A stretch of 64,000 nucleotides of DNA from Halorussus limi. Lineage in GTDB: Archaea; Halobacteriota; Halobacteria; Halobacteriales; Haladaptataceae. The position numbers were made by a program, and so were the translations under genes. Below, piece by piece: positions 8,414 to 16,733 of this stretch (within the stretch, counting starts at the first letter, position 1; each line of letters opens with the position of its first letter). The stretch covers positions 1,939,626 through 2,003,625 of the forward strand of contig NZ_CP096659.1 of the NCBI RefSeq assembly GCF_023238205.1, in the 5' to 3' direction. The notes beneath the pieces were generated by a model. It was not told the DNA's origin and searched no databases. It saw only the letters and a program-made list of their open reading frames with translations.

Positions 8414-8866
8414 TCACTCCGCGTTCGCGTTCTCGAACTCGCCGTCGACGCGCTCTCGGACTCGCTCGGCGAACGCCTCGCGGTTCACGACCGCGTGGCG
8501 CATTCGGCCGGTGGCGGCCACGCCGTCCTCGTCCTCGACCGTCGCGCTGGAGGTTATCTGACCGCGCTCGGCGTCGACCTCCTCGACCTCGATTCGGACG
8601 CGAATCTCCTCGCCGGCGGGCGTGGGCGCGCGGTGGTCGCACTCGACGCGGACGCCGACGATGCGGTGGCCCGCGGGGAGGTTCGGCACCACCCCGTCGT
8701 AGACGGTCTGCTCCATCGCGCCGATTATCTCGGGCGTGGCGGCGACTTCGACGCCGTCGGCGACCGTCTGGGGTTCTATCTCGCCGACCTCTCGCGTCGA
8801 TTCGTACTCGAATCCCGGTTCGACCCCCGCGAGAGGGTCGTCGGTGTCGTCGCTGTCGTCGGTCAC
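8414..8866 (-). CDS. hotdog thioesterase (FlK-like)
   Basis: The 150-residue protein starts at GTG 8866, one base from the enoyl-CoA hydratase stop. Features of the fluoroacetyl-CoA thioesterase-like hotdog family are seen: ATPEIIGAMEQ for the central helix, then GHRIVGVRVECDHRAPTPAGEEI for the strand pair, and a late RMRHAVVNRE. These enzymes release acids from CoA. It is last in a coupled run acyl-CoA synthetase, enoyl-CoA hydratase, thioesterase. An acidic 10-residue N-terminal tail precedes the domain. Confidence 0.82.
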   Translation of the reverse strand: MTDDSDDTDDPLAGVEPGFEYESTREVGEIEPQTVADGVEVAATPEIIGAMEQTVYDGVVPNLPAGHRIVGVRVECDHRAPTPAGEEIRVRIEVEEVDAERGQITSSATVEDEDGVAATGRMRHAVVNREAFAERVRERVDGEFENANAE

Positions 8867-8867
8867 G

Positions 8868-9662
8868 TCACTGCCCCTCGAACTCCGGGTCGCGGCCGTC
8901 GAGGAAGGCCTGTACGCCCTCCTCGTGGTCGTCGGTCTCGAAGACGATGCCCTGAGCGGTCGCCTCGTCGGTCATCGCGCGCTGGACCGACTTGTCGAGG
9001 CCCTCGCCGAGCAGGCGCTTGGCGTGGCGGAGCGCCACCGTCGGACCGGTCGCGACGCGCTCGACGAACTCGTCGGCCCGTTCGTCGAACTCCTCGGCCG
9101 GGTAGACGTGGTTGACCAGTCCGAGGTCGAGCGCCCGTTCGGCGCCGACGAGTTCGCCGGTGAACACCAGTTCCTTGGCGACGTTCTCGCCGACGATTCG
9201 GGGGAGCAGGTAGGAGGTCCCGGCGTCGATGGAGAGACCGACCTGCCGGAAGCCGAACCCGACCGAGGCGTCGTCGCTGGCGAGTTGCACGTCGCAGGCG
9301 ATGGCGAGGTTCGCGCCCGCGCCGAACGCCGCTCCGTCTATCTTCGCAATCGTCGGGAGCGGGAAGGTGGCGAGGCGGGCGACGGTCTCGCTGGTAGTCC
9401 GTTCGAGTCGCCGGACCTGCTCGTCGAGAGATTCGTCGGACTCGAACCGCTCGCGCATCGCGGCGATGTCCCCGCCCGCCGAGAACGCGTCGCCCGCGCC
9501 CTCGACGGCGACGCACCGGGCGTCGCTCTCGGCGATGTCGGCCAGCGCGTCGCGCACCCCCGCCGACATCTCGGTCGAGAGCGCGTTGCGCCGGTCCGGT
9601 TCGTTCAGGGTGACCGTCGCCACGCCGTCGGCGACGTCGAGCGTGACCGACTCCCCGGTCAC
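8868..9662 (-). CDS. enoyl-CoA hydratase/isomerase family protein
   Basis: This is a 264-residue crotonase-fold protein. Motifs include LNEPDRRNALS at the start of the fold, the oxyanion-hole segment FSAGGDIAAM, and IDGAAFGAGANLAIACD. The second acidic position falls in GLSIDAGTSYLLPR, where Asp replaces the usual second Glu, so isomerase or another crotonase activity is as likely as hydration. The GTG start at 9662 overlaps the acyl-CoA synthetase stop in a GTGA junction, so it is translationally coupled. Confidence 0.9.
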   Translation of the reverse strand: MTGESVTLDVADGVATVTLNEPDRRNALSTEMSAGVRDALADIAESDARCVAVEGAGDAFSAGGDIAAMRERFESDESLDEQVRRLERTTSETVARLATFPLPTIAKIDGAAFGAGANLAIACDVQLASDDASVGFGFRQVGLSIDAGTSYLLPRIVGENVAKELVFTGELVGAERALDLGLVNHVYPAEEFDERADEFVERVATGPTVALRHAKRLLGEGLDKSVQRAMTDEATAQGIVFETDDHEEGVQAFLDGRDPEFEGQ

Positions 9663-11260
9663 TCGGCCGCCTCCGACTCCTTCTCACGGAGTTCGAACTT
9701 CTGGACCTTGCCAGTCGTGGTCCGGGGCAGTTCCTCGACGAACTCGACCTCGCGGGGGTGTTTGTACTCCGCGAGGTTGTCCAGACAGAACTGTTTGAGG
9801 TCCTCGGGCGTCGCCTCGGCGTCGGGCGTCGGTACGACGAACGCCTTGACCGTCTCGCCTCGGCGCTCGTCCTCGACGCCGACCACCGCGACGTCGGCCA
9901 CGTCCTCGTGTTCGAAGAGCAACTCCTCGACCTCGCGCGGGTAGACGTTGTAGCCCGCCGTGTTTATCATGTGCTTCTTCCGGTCGACGACGTAGAAGAA
10001 CCCGTCCTCGTCCCAGTAGCCGATGTCGCCGGTGTGGAACCAGCGCTTGCCGTCCTGTTCGGTGAACGCGCCCTCGTTGGCGTCGGGCAGTCCGGCGTAC
10101 CCCTTCATCACGTTCGGCCCGGCGACGACGAGTTCGCCGGTTATCTCGTCGAGGTCGGTCTCCTCCTCGTCGACCGGTCCCTCGGGGACTCGGGGTCGCT
10201 CCTCGAAGTTGCCGTCCACGATTTTCGCGTCGACGCCGGGCAGCGACTTGCCGATGCTCCCGACCCGGCGGCCCGACTCGGGACTGTTGAAGTGAGTCAC
10301 CGGACTGGTCTCGGTCAGGCCGTACCCCTCGTATATCTTCACGTCGTACAGTTCCTCGAACCGACGGAGCACCTCGACCGGGATGCCCGACCCGCCGACG
10401 CCCGCCATCCGGAGCGACGAGAAGTCGAACTCCTCGGCGTTCGGTTGGTTGATGATGTCGTTGTACATCGCCGGAACGCCGTGCATCAGAGTGAGGTCCT
10501 CGTCCTCGATGAGCGAGACCGCCTCTTGGGCGTCCCACTCGGGCAGCGGGTAGTAGGCCCCGCCGTTGAACAGCGTCGCGTTCATCACCACGGTCATGCC
10601 GTAGATGTGGAACAGCGGGAGGACGCCCAACTGCCGGTCGTCGGTCCGGATGCCGTCCGGGACCAACCCCGCCGCGGTCTGGGCGTTCGACGCGAGGTTT
10701 CGGTGGGTCAACTGCACGCCCTTCGGTTGGCCGGTCGTTCCGCTGGTGTACGGTTGGACCGCCACGTGGTCGTCGTCGCGGTCGACGAACGCGGCGTTCT
10801 CGGCGCGGTCAGCGAGCGCGTCGTCGTCGTCGGCGAGGAACGCCTCGAAGTCGGTGCCCGCGTCGGCGTCCTCGCCCACGGTGACGACGTGTTCCACGTC
10901 GGTGTCCTCGCGCACTTCCTCGACGAACGGCACGAGGTCCGAGAGCGTGACCACGGCCTGCGCGCCGCTGTCGGCCAGCAGGTGGCGAATCTCGCGCGAC
11001 TTGTACTGGGGGTTCATCGGTACGACGACGCCGCCCGCCCGGAGCGTGCCGTGGAACGCGGTCACGAACTGCGGGAGGTTGGGGAGGTAGACGGCCACCC
11101 GGTCGTCCGCGCCGATGCCGCGGTCGGCGAGTTCGGCGGCGAACCGCCCCGTTCGCTCCCAGAACTCGCCGTACGTCTGGTCTCGACCCCGGTAGGAGAG
11201 CGCGGTCTCGTCCGGATGCTCCTCCGCGACGGCACGCACGTCACTGACAAGATTTGCCAT
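9659..11260 (-). CDS. long-chain-type acyl-CoA synthetase (AMP-forming)
   Basis: The protein has 533 residues from ATG 11260 (MANLVSDVRAV); an upstream in-frame ATG at 11281 would add seven residues but overlaps the likely promoter. ANL-superfamily motifs are complete: P-loop YTSGTTGQPKGV, YGLTETSP, WFHTGDIGYWDEDG, and a C-terminal TTGKVQK lysine. It activates a carboxylic acid with ATP and CoA. It heads a three-gene operon with a crotonase and a thioesterase, and lies 130 bases behind the Liv-type ABC importer on the same strand, which suggests that the imported compound is its substrate. Confidence 0.93.
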   Translation of the reverse strand: MANLVSDVRAVAEEHPDETALSYRGRDQTYGEFWERTGRFAAELADRGIGADDRVAVYLPNLPQFVTAFHGTLRAGGVVVPMNPQYKSREIRHLLADSGAQAVVTLSDLVPFVEEVREDTDVEHVVTVGEDADAGTDFEAFLADDDDALADRAENAAFVDRDDDHVAVQPYTSGTTGQPKGVQLTHRNLASNAQTAAGLVPDGIRTDDRQLGVLPLFHIYGMTVVMNATLFNGGAYYPLPEWDAQEAVSLIEDEDLTLMHGVPAMYNDIINQPNAEEFDFSSLRMAGVGGSGIPVEVLRRFEELYDVKIYEGYGLTETSPVTHFNSPESGRRVGSIGKSLPGVDAKIVDGNFEERPRVPEGPVDEEETDLDEITGELVVAGPNVMKGYAGLPDANEGAFTEQDGKRWFHTGDIGYWDEDGFFYVVDRKKHMINTAGYNVYPREVEELLFEHEDVADVAVVGVEDERRGETVKAFVVPTPDAEATPEDLKQFCLDNLAEYKHPREVEFVEELPRTTTGKVQKFELREKESEAAE

Positions 11261-11391
11261 ACAGGATAGGTATCGTATCACACCCCCTAAAGATTTGCCC
11301 CGGCCGGAACCAATTTTGAGCCAGTAACTTCGATGTGCTAACAGATGAAGGGCAACTGTCCCTCAACCCTTACGGTGGAAAAGGGCGCGGG

Positions 11392-12222
11392 CTATCCGCC
11401 GAGGTAGGCCTCGCGGATGTACTCGTCGCCACGGAGCGTCTCGGGGGAGCCTTCCCGCTCGAACCGGCCGTTCTCCAGCAGGTACACCCGGTCGGCGTGG
11501 TCCATGGCGAACGTGACGTTCTGCTCGCACAGCACCACGGTCACGCCGGCGTCCCGAATTTCCTCGATGCCGTCGCTGATGTCTTCCAGAATCACCGGCG
11601 CGAGACCGAGCGTCGGTTCGTCGAGCAACAGCAGGTCGGGGTCGCTCATCAGCGCCCGGCCGATGGCGAGCATCTGCTGTTCGCCGCCGCTCATGGTCCG
11701 GGCGTTCTGGTCGGCCCGGTCTTCGAGCGTCGGGAACAGGTCGTAGACGAACTCGCGGCGCTCGTCCACGTCGTCGCGGTGGCGGTACGCCCCGAGGTCG
11801 AGGTTGTCGGCCACGGTCATGTAGCCGAACAGGTCGCGGGTCTCGGTGCAGTGAATCAGGCCCTGCGAGACGAGGTCGCTCGCGCTCGCGTCGGCGACCT
11901 CTCGGCCGCGGTAGGTGACGCTGCCCTCGTAGGCGACGTGGCCCGACACCGCGTCGGCGAGCGTGGACTTGCCCGCGCCGTTCGGCCCGATGATGGCGAC
12001 GATTTCGCCGTCGGCGACCCGGAAGTCGAGTCCGCGGAGCGCGGCCACCTCGCCGTACGAGACCTGCAGGCCCTCGGCGCGCAGTATCGCCTCGCCGCGG
12101 TCGGGCGTCGCGTCTCCGGACGAATCGGGCACGTCGCCGGAGAACGCGGCATCGTCCCGGGACGATGCCGCGTCGTCTCGCGTCGAGGCCTCGTCGCTCC
12201 CGGAACCGGAGTCGGTACTCAT
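11392..12222 (-). CDS. livF: Liv-type ABC transporter ATPase 2 (LivF)
   Basis: The 276-residue ATPase has a 45-residue acidic, repetitive N-terminal tail (RDDAA occurs twice) before the conserved domain. Walker A GPNGAGKST is at 79-87, signature MSGGEQQMLAIGRAL and Walker B DLLLLDEPTLGLAP follow, and the LCEQN H-loop region is typical of LivF. It energises import of branched-chain amino acids or similar compounds with LivG, LivM and LivH. The start overlaps the LivG stop by four bases. The tail is encoded by an unusual 30-base palindrome at 12144-12173. Confidence 0.93.
   Translation of the reverse strand: MSTDSGSGSDEASTRDDAASSRDDAAFSGDVPDSSGDATPDRGEAILRAEGLQVSYGEVAALRGLDFRVADGEIVAIIGPNGAGKSTLADAVSGHVAYEGSVTYRGREVADASASDLVSQGLIHCTETRDLFGYMTVADNLDLGAYRHRDDVDERREFVYDLFPTLEDRADQNARTMSGGEQQMLAIGRALMSDPDLLLLDEPTLGLAPVILEDISDGIEEIRDAGVTVVLCEQNVTFAMDHADRVYLLENGRFEREGSPETLRGDEYIREAYLGG
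12144..12173. repeat. perfect 30-base palindrome inside livF
   Basis: Positions 12144-12158 (ACGCGGCATCGTCCC) are followed immediately by their exact reverse complement to 12173. It lies 50-79 bases inside livF and encodes part of the disordered N-terminal tail. As RNA it could form a long G/C-rich stem; as DNA it could be a protein site. The protein tail itself has a short RDDAA duplication, which explains only some of the symmetry. Confidence 0.9.
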
Positions 12223-13025
12223 AGCGTGTCACCTCCCAGATACGCCTCCTGCACCGCGGGGTCGCGCTTTATCTCCTCGGGTCGCCCCTCGGCTATCTTC
12301 GACCCGAACTGGATGACGACCGCCCGGTCGATGAGCGAGAGCAGGCCCCGCATGTTGTGGTCCACGACGACCAGCGTGATGCCGTCGTCGCGCAGCGACT
12401 CCAGCAGGTCAGAGATTTCGGCGACCTCCTGATTCGAGAGTCCGGCGAACGGTTCGTCCACCAGCAGCAGGTCGGGGTCGGTCGCGAGCGCGCGGCCGAG
12501 TTCCAGCCGTAACAGCCCCGCGTGGGGCAGTTCGTCCGGGAGTTGGGTGAGTCGGTCGCCCAACCCGACCCGCTCGCAGATTTCGGTCGCGCGCCGGCGC
12601 GTCTCCCCGCGGAGACCCGACAGCGACGCGATTTTGTCGGGTACCAGCGCGAGCGCGACGTTCCGGACGATGGACCGGTCCTCCAGCGGTCGGAACGACT
12701 GGAACGTCCGGGCCATCCCGCGCTTGACCATTTCGTGGGCGGGTTCGCCGGTCACGTCCTCGCCGCGGTACCAGACCGTCCCCTCGGTCGGGGGGTAGGT
12801 GCCGGTCACGCAGTTGAACGTCGTGGACTTGCCCGCGCCGTTCGGCCCGATGAACCCGAGTATCTCGCCGTCCTCGACCGCGAACGAGAGGTCGTCCACC
12901 GCGGTCAGACCCCCGAACCGCTTGGTCAGGCCGTCCAGCACGAGAACGCCGTCGTCCGGGCCGTACGATTCGGTCGCCGCGTCGGTCGTCGTCGCGTCGT
13001 CGGTCGTGGAACTGTCGGTACTCAT
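12219..13025 (-). CDS. livG: Liv-type ABC transporter ATPase 1 (LivG)
   Basis: The 268-residue ATPase starts at ATG 13025 in an ATGA overlap with LivM. Walker A GPNGAGKST (60-68), Walker B DLLLVDEPFAGLS and the H-loop VVVDHNM are intact, and the LivG-type KRGMARTFQ segment is present. The signature region reads LPHAGLLRLELGRAL, which lacks the usual SGGQ-like element; this may weaken or change its ATPase role relative to LivF. A Ser/Thr/Asp-rich tail of about 20 residues precedes the domain. It works with LivF on the LivHM permease. Confidence 0.92.
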   Translation of the reverse strand: MSTDSSTTDDATTTDAATESYGPDDGVLVLDGLTKRFGGLTAVDDLSFAVEDGEILGFIGPNGAGKSTTFNCVTGTYPPTEGTVWYRGEDVTGEPAHEMVKRGMARTFQSFRPLEDRSIVRNVALALVPDKIASLSGLRGETRRRATEICERVGLGDRLTQLPDELPHAGLLRLELGRALATDPDLLLVDEPFAGLSNQEVAEISDLLESLRDDGITLVVVDHNMRGLLSLIDRAVVIQFGSKIAEGRPEEIKRDPAVQEAYLGGDTL

Positions 13026-14278
13026 CGTCGTCCTCCGTCGGTTCGGTCGTCGGTCGATTCGTCGTCGAACGCCTCCCGGTACGCGGCCAGCGTCCGTTCG
13101 AGCGGACTGGTCCCGGTTTCGGGTTCGCCGCCGGCGTTCGTGTCGTCCCCGTCGGACGGGTCGGTCCCGCCGTCCGGGACGGCGCGCTCGCCGCCGTTCC
13201 GGCCGCCGCGCCGCAGCGCCCGCCGCCCGTTCCGAATCGTCCACCGGACGATGCCGCCCGGGAGGAAGAACAGGAGCGCGAGCGTGATCAGCGAGAACAA
13301 CAGCAGGTCGAGTTCCGACACCGGCACGTCGGCCACCGGCACGGTCCACGAGACGCCGCTGAGGTAGTCCCGGAACATGTAGTAGAACAGGCCGCCGACC
13401 GCCGGGCCGACGATGGTCCCCATGCCGCCCAGCACGCTCGCGATTATCACCTCGATGCTGACGGTGAGAACGAGCAGTTGGCTGGGTTGGGGGTTGCCGA
13501 CGGGCGTGTGGACGAACATCGCCCCGGCGAGACCGCCGACCGCGGCGCTCAGCACGAACGCGAACACCTTGAACTTCGCCGGGTCGAGGCCCGCCGCGGC
13601 GACCGCGTCCTCGTCCTCGCGGATGGCGGTGAACACCGACCCGGCGTCCGAGCGCGTGACCGCGAGCAACAACACCAGCACGAAGACGAACAGGCCGAAC
13701 GCGAGGTAGTAGTTGGCCGTGATGGCCGTCTCGAAGCTCTCGAACGCGAGCAGGTTCTCGGGACTCGACAGGCCGAGTTCGCCGCCGAAGGTGTCGCTGA
13801 ACACGATGAACAACTGGAGCAGGATGAGCGGCGCGACGAGCGTCACCAGCGAGAGGTACGGCCCCTCCAACCGGAGCGCGGGCACGCCGACGACGACGCC
13901 GGCGAGCGCCGCGAACACCATCCCGACGACTATCGCGATGGCGGGGTCGACGCCCCAGTTCAGGTTGAGCAGCGCCGACGTGTAGCCTCCGACCGCGAAG
14001 AACAGGCCGTGGCCGAAGCTTATCTGGCCGGTGTAGCCCGAGACGGCGTCCCAACTCATGGCGAACACCGCGAAGTAGAGCGCGCCCGTGAGTTTCAGGA
14101 CCATCAGGCGGTCCACGCCGAGCGCGCCCAGACCGAGTAGTCCGGCGAGGTCGTTCGTGAACGGGAGCAGGCCGAGCGCCACCAGTCCGACCAGACCCAG
14201 TCGGTGGCGGAGCGCCAGCGACGACGGGTCGAGCAGGTCGCGGTAGGACGCCGGGTCGCTGGTTGTTTCCCCGGACAT
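13022..14278 (-). CDS. livM: Liv-type ABC transporter permease (LivM)
   Basis: A 418-residue polytopic membrane protein (about ten hydrophobic segments) starting at ATG 14278, two bases after the LivH stop. LivM features include AMSWDAVSGYTGQISFGHGLFFAVGGYTSA split over two helices and LGGMGTIVGPAVGG in the coupling region. A charged, disordered cytoplasmic tail of roughly 70 residues ends the protein. With LivH it forms the membrane channel of the importer. Confidence 0.93.
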   Translation of the reverse strand: MSGETTSDPASYRDLLDPSSLALRHRLGLVGLVALGLLPFTNDLAGLLGLGALGVDRLMVLKLTGALYFAVFAMSWDAVSGYTGQISFGHGLFFAVGGYTSALLNLNWGVDPAIAIVVGMVFAALAGVVVGVPALRLEGPYLSLVTLVAPLILLQLFIVFSDTFGGELGLSSPENLLAFESFETAITANYYLAFGLFVFVLVLLLAVTRSDAGSVFTAIREDEDAVAAAGLDPAKFKVFAFVLSAAVGGLAGAMFVHTPVGNPQPSQLLVLTVSIEVIIASVLGGMGTIVGPAVGGLFYYMFRDYLSGVSWTVPVADVPVSELDLLLFSLITLALLFFLPGGIVRWTIRNGRRALRRGGRNGGERAVPDGGTDPSDGDDTNAGGEPETGTSPLERTLAAYREAFDDESTDDRTDGGRR

Positions 14279-14280
14279 GG

Positions 14281-15147
14281 TCAGGCCTCCGTGAGTTCGC
14301 GGCCGAACAGTCCCTCGGGTCTGACCAGCAGCACGACGACGAGGACGACCAGCGACGCGAGGCCGCTCAGGCTCGAATCCACGTACGACACCGTGAACAC
14401 TTCGAGGAACCCGATGAGGTACGCGCCCACGACGCTCCCGCGGATGGAACCGATGCCGCCCAGCACCACGATGGAGAACGAGAGGATGAGCGGTCCGCGT
14501 CCCATCGTGTAACTCGCGGTCCGGTACGACGCGAGGAAGACGCCGGCGACGCCGGCGAGCGCGCCCGCGAGCAACCACGTGTAGAGGTACATGCGGTCGC
14601 TCTCGATGCCGACGAGCGCGGCCCCCTTCTTGGTCATGCTTGTCGCGAGGATGGCCTTGCCGGTCTGGGTGTAGTTGACCGCCACTATCAACCCGCCGAT
14701 GAGCACCCACGAGAGGACGAACGTCAGCGCCTGATTCGTCTGGACGCTGATTCCGGCGAGCGTCAGTTGTCCCGGTAGCAGGGAGGGGACCGCCTTCGAC
14801 TGGGTCCCGACGGTGACGACGAAGAACTGCTCGATGGCGATGGAAGTCACGAGCGTCAGTATCATGACCAGTATCGGCTCGTCCTGCACCCAACGAATCA
14901 TCCCGAGGTACAGCACCGCGCTGAACACCGCGGCGACTACCAGCGCGGCGGCCGCACCGGTCCAGATGCCGAGACCGAGCGCGCTCGTGGCGTAGTACGC
15001 CGTGAACGCGCCGATAGTGAGAATCGCGCCGTGAGCGAGATTCAACACGCCGCCGACGCCGAATATCAGCGTGAATCCGATGGCGACGAGTGCGTACAGT
15101 GCGCTAATCGTGACGGCGTTGACGACCGTAGTGAGAACGTCTACCAT
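14281..15147 (-). CDS. livH: Liv-type ABC transporter permease (LivH)
   Basis: This 288-residue membrane protein has about eight hydrophobic segments. Diagnostic LivH segments are GGVLNLAHGAILTIGAF near the N-terminus, and LGGIGSIRGSVVGAYLIG with the coupling-loop glycines in the second half, ending VLLVRPEGLFG. It lies 24 bases downstream of the binding-protein gene and two bases before LivM, so all five importer genes form one operon. Confidence 0.94.
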   Translation of the reverse strand: MVDVLTTVVNAVTISALYALVAIGFTLIFGVGGVLNLAHGAILTIGAFTAYYATSALGLGIWTGAAAALVVAAVFSAVLYLGMIRWVQDEPILVMILTLVTSIAIEQFFVVTVGTQSKAVPSLLPGQLTLAGISVQTNQALTFVLSWVLIGGLIVAVNYTQTGKAILATSMTKKGAALVGIESDRMYLYTWLLAGALAGVAGVFLASYRTASYTMGRGPLILSFSIVVLGGIGSIRGSVVGAYLIGFLEVFTVSYVDSSLSGLASLVVLVVVLLVRPEGLFGRELTEA

Positions 15148-15171
15148 AATTGGGGAGTGAGTGAACGGCGG

Positions 15172-16539
15172 TCAGACCCACGGCGGGGACTGATACTTGG
15201 TCGTCGAGAGGTTGTCGGGCCAGATGACCTCCTGACTCCCGCTCCCCTCGGTCTCGCGCCACTGTAGCCAGACCGGCCACGCGTACTTCTTCCCGTACTT
15301 CACGTCGTGGGGGTACTGGTGGTCTCGGCCGTAGTACTCCACCGCCTCGGCCGTGGTGCCGGTGTACGACATGTTCTCCAGTTTGGGGATGACCTTCCCC
15401 GACTCCTTGCTCCCGGCCTGCTTGACGGCCTCGGCGTACATCTTCACCGCGTCGAAGGTGATGTAACCGGTGTAGACGGGGTACTTCCCGTTGGCCTTCT
15501 GGTAGGCGTTCGCGTACGGCACCGTCTTGCTGGTTATCTCGCTCTGGGGCGTCGCGGAGTTCTGGGTCACGGCGTACCGGCACGCGCCGTTGACCGACCC
15601 GTAGTACGACGGCAGTTGCATCGGCACGTGGATGCCGCCGAAGCCGAACGGCCGCTGCTGTTTCGCCCACTGGACCACCGCCGAGGTTCCGGTGTGGGCC
15701 ATGACGACGTACGCCGCGTCGACGCCCGCGTTCGCCACGTCGTCGTAGATTGGCGAGAAGTTCTCCGTCCCGCCGGCGTAGCGCTTGTTGACCGGCACGT
15801 CGATGCCCGCCTCGGAGAGCGACCCGTTGAGCGCCTTGGAGATGGGTTCGGTCCACGTGTAGTCCTCGGCGAGGATGGCGACCGAGTTCCACCCCATCGA
15901 CTCGAAGTTGGCCTTGGCGAAGTCGACCATGTTCTGGCCGAGGTAGTGTGAGTTGACCGGACCCGTCCGGAAGTAGTACTTGAACCGGTCGTAGTTCTCC
16001 GCGACCTTCCGGGTCGTCTCGGGCGAGGCCGCCCCGGTGTTCAGGTGGAGCGTCTGTTGTTGGGCTATCGAGGACATCAAGTTCAGCTGGACCTCGCTGG
16101 TGAACACGCCGGTCGTGAGGTCGACCTGCTCGCCCACGGTCAACTCCTGATACTTCCGCTTCCCGGTCGCGGGGTCCTCCTTGGTGTCCTTCACGACAAC
16201 GTTCACGTCCGAGCCGAGAACGCCACCGTTGTCGTTGAGCTGTTTGGCCGCGAGCTTCGCGGAGTTGGCCATCGACGCGCCGATCGGGTTGTTGCCCGGT
16301 TCGGGCGCGAGCACGCCGATCTTTATCGGCCCGTCGAGCTGCTGGTTCGCGTCTTTCGACTTGCTCCCGCCCATGCATCCGGCGAGCGACGCCGTCGCGA
16401 CGCCGGTCCCGGCGAACTGCAGGAACCGACGACGGTCCACGACCGACCCGCCCGGCGATTTCTTATCATTGTTTCGCGTATCTCTCGCTCTCTTTCCACT
16501 CGCCTTCTCACCCTCACATCCGTTACCATCGTTAACCAT
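15172..16539 (-). CDS. Liv-type substrate-binding lipoprotein
   Basis: The 455-residue protein carries a twin-arginine signal (DRRRFLQF at 35-42), a hydrophobic stretch and lipobox LAGC (52-55), so it is exported folded and lipid-anchored. The mature part is a type I periplasmic-binding fold of the LivJ/amide-binding class (IKIGVLAPEPGNNPIGASM at its start). The long hydrophilic leader before the RR makes a downstream start at one of the Val33/Val34 codons possible. Ligand could be a branched-chain amino acid, urea/amide or aromatic acid; the adjacent acyl-CoA synthetase favours an organic acid. Confidence 0.92.
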   Translation of the reverse strand: MVNDGNGCEGEKASGKRARDTRNNDKKSPGGSVVDRRRFLQFAGTGVATASLAGCMGGSKSKDANQQLDGPIKIGVLAPEPGNNPIGASMANSAKLAAKQLNDNGGVLGSDVNVVVKDTKEDPATGKRKYQELTVGEQVDLTTGVFTSEVQLNLMSSIAQQQTLHLNTGAASPETTRKVAENYDRFKYYFRTGPVNSHYLGQNMVDFAKANFESMGWNSVAILAEDYTWTEPISKALNGSLSEAGIDVPVNKRYAGGTENFSPIYDDVANAGVDAAYVVMAHTGTSAVVQWAKQQRPFGFGGIHVPMQLPSYYGSVNGACRYAVTQNSATPQSEITSKTVPYANAYQKANGKYPVYTGYITFDAVKMYAEAVKQAGSKESGKVIPKLENMSYTGTTAEAVEYYGRDHQYPHDVKYGKKYAWPVWLQWRETEGSGSQEVIWPDNLSTTKYQSPPWV

Positions 16540-16570
16540 TGTCCCGTGGTACCGTTTCCATAACTATCCA

Positions 16571-16578
16571 TATAAACA
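16571..16578 (-). promoter_or_regulatory. TATA-like box of the Liv operon
   Basis: TATAAACA on the plus strand reads TGTTTATA on the minus strand, in an A/T-rich patch 32-39 bases ahead of the binding-protein ATG. It fits an archaeal core promoter with a very short leader. Confidence 0.55.
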
Positions 16579-16702
16579 TGTGGGGTGATAACACAGTCCT
16601 CGACGCTCGCTCCGGTGACGCTCCGCGGTCGAACTCCGCGTCGGTCTCGACGCGCCGATACCGACGAGGCCGGTCCGAGGAGGTTCGTTTCAGAGGCGTG
16701 GA

Positions 16703-16709
16703 TTTTTAA
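16703..16709 (+). promoter_or_regulatory. TATA-like box of the MinD-like gene
   Basis: TTTTTAA is 25-31 bases ahead of ATG 16734. The spacing supports a leaderless transcript and argues against the earlier in-frame GTG at 16716. Confidence 0.6.
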
Positions 16710-16733
16710 CACATCGTGCGTAATTCCGGCGTA

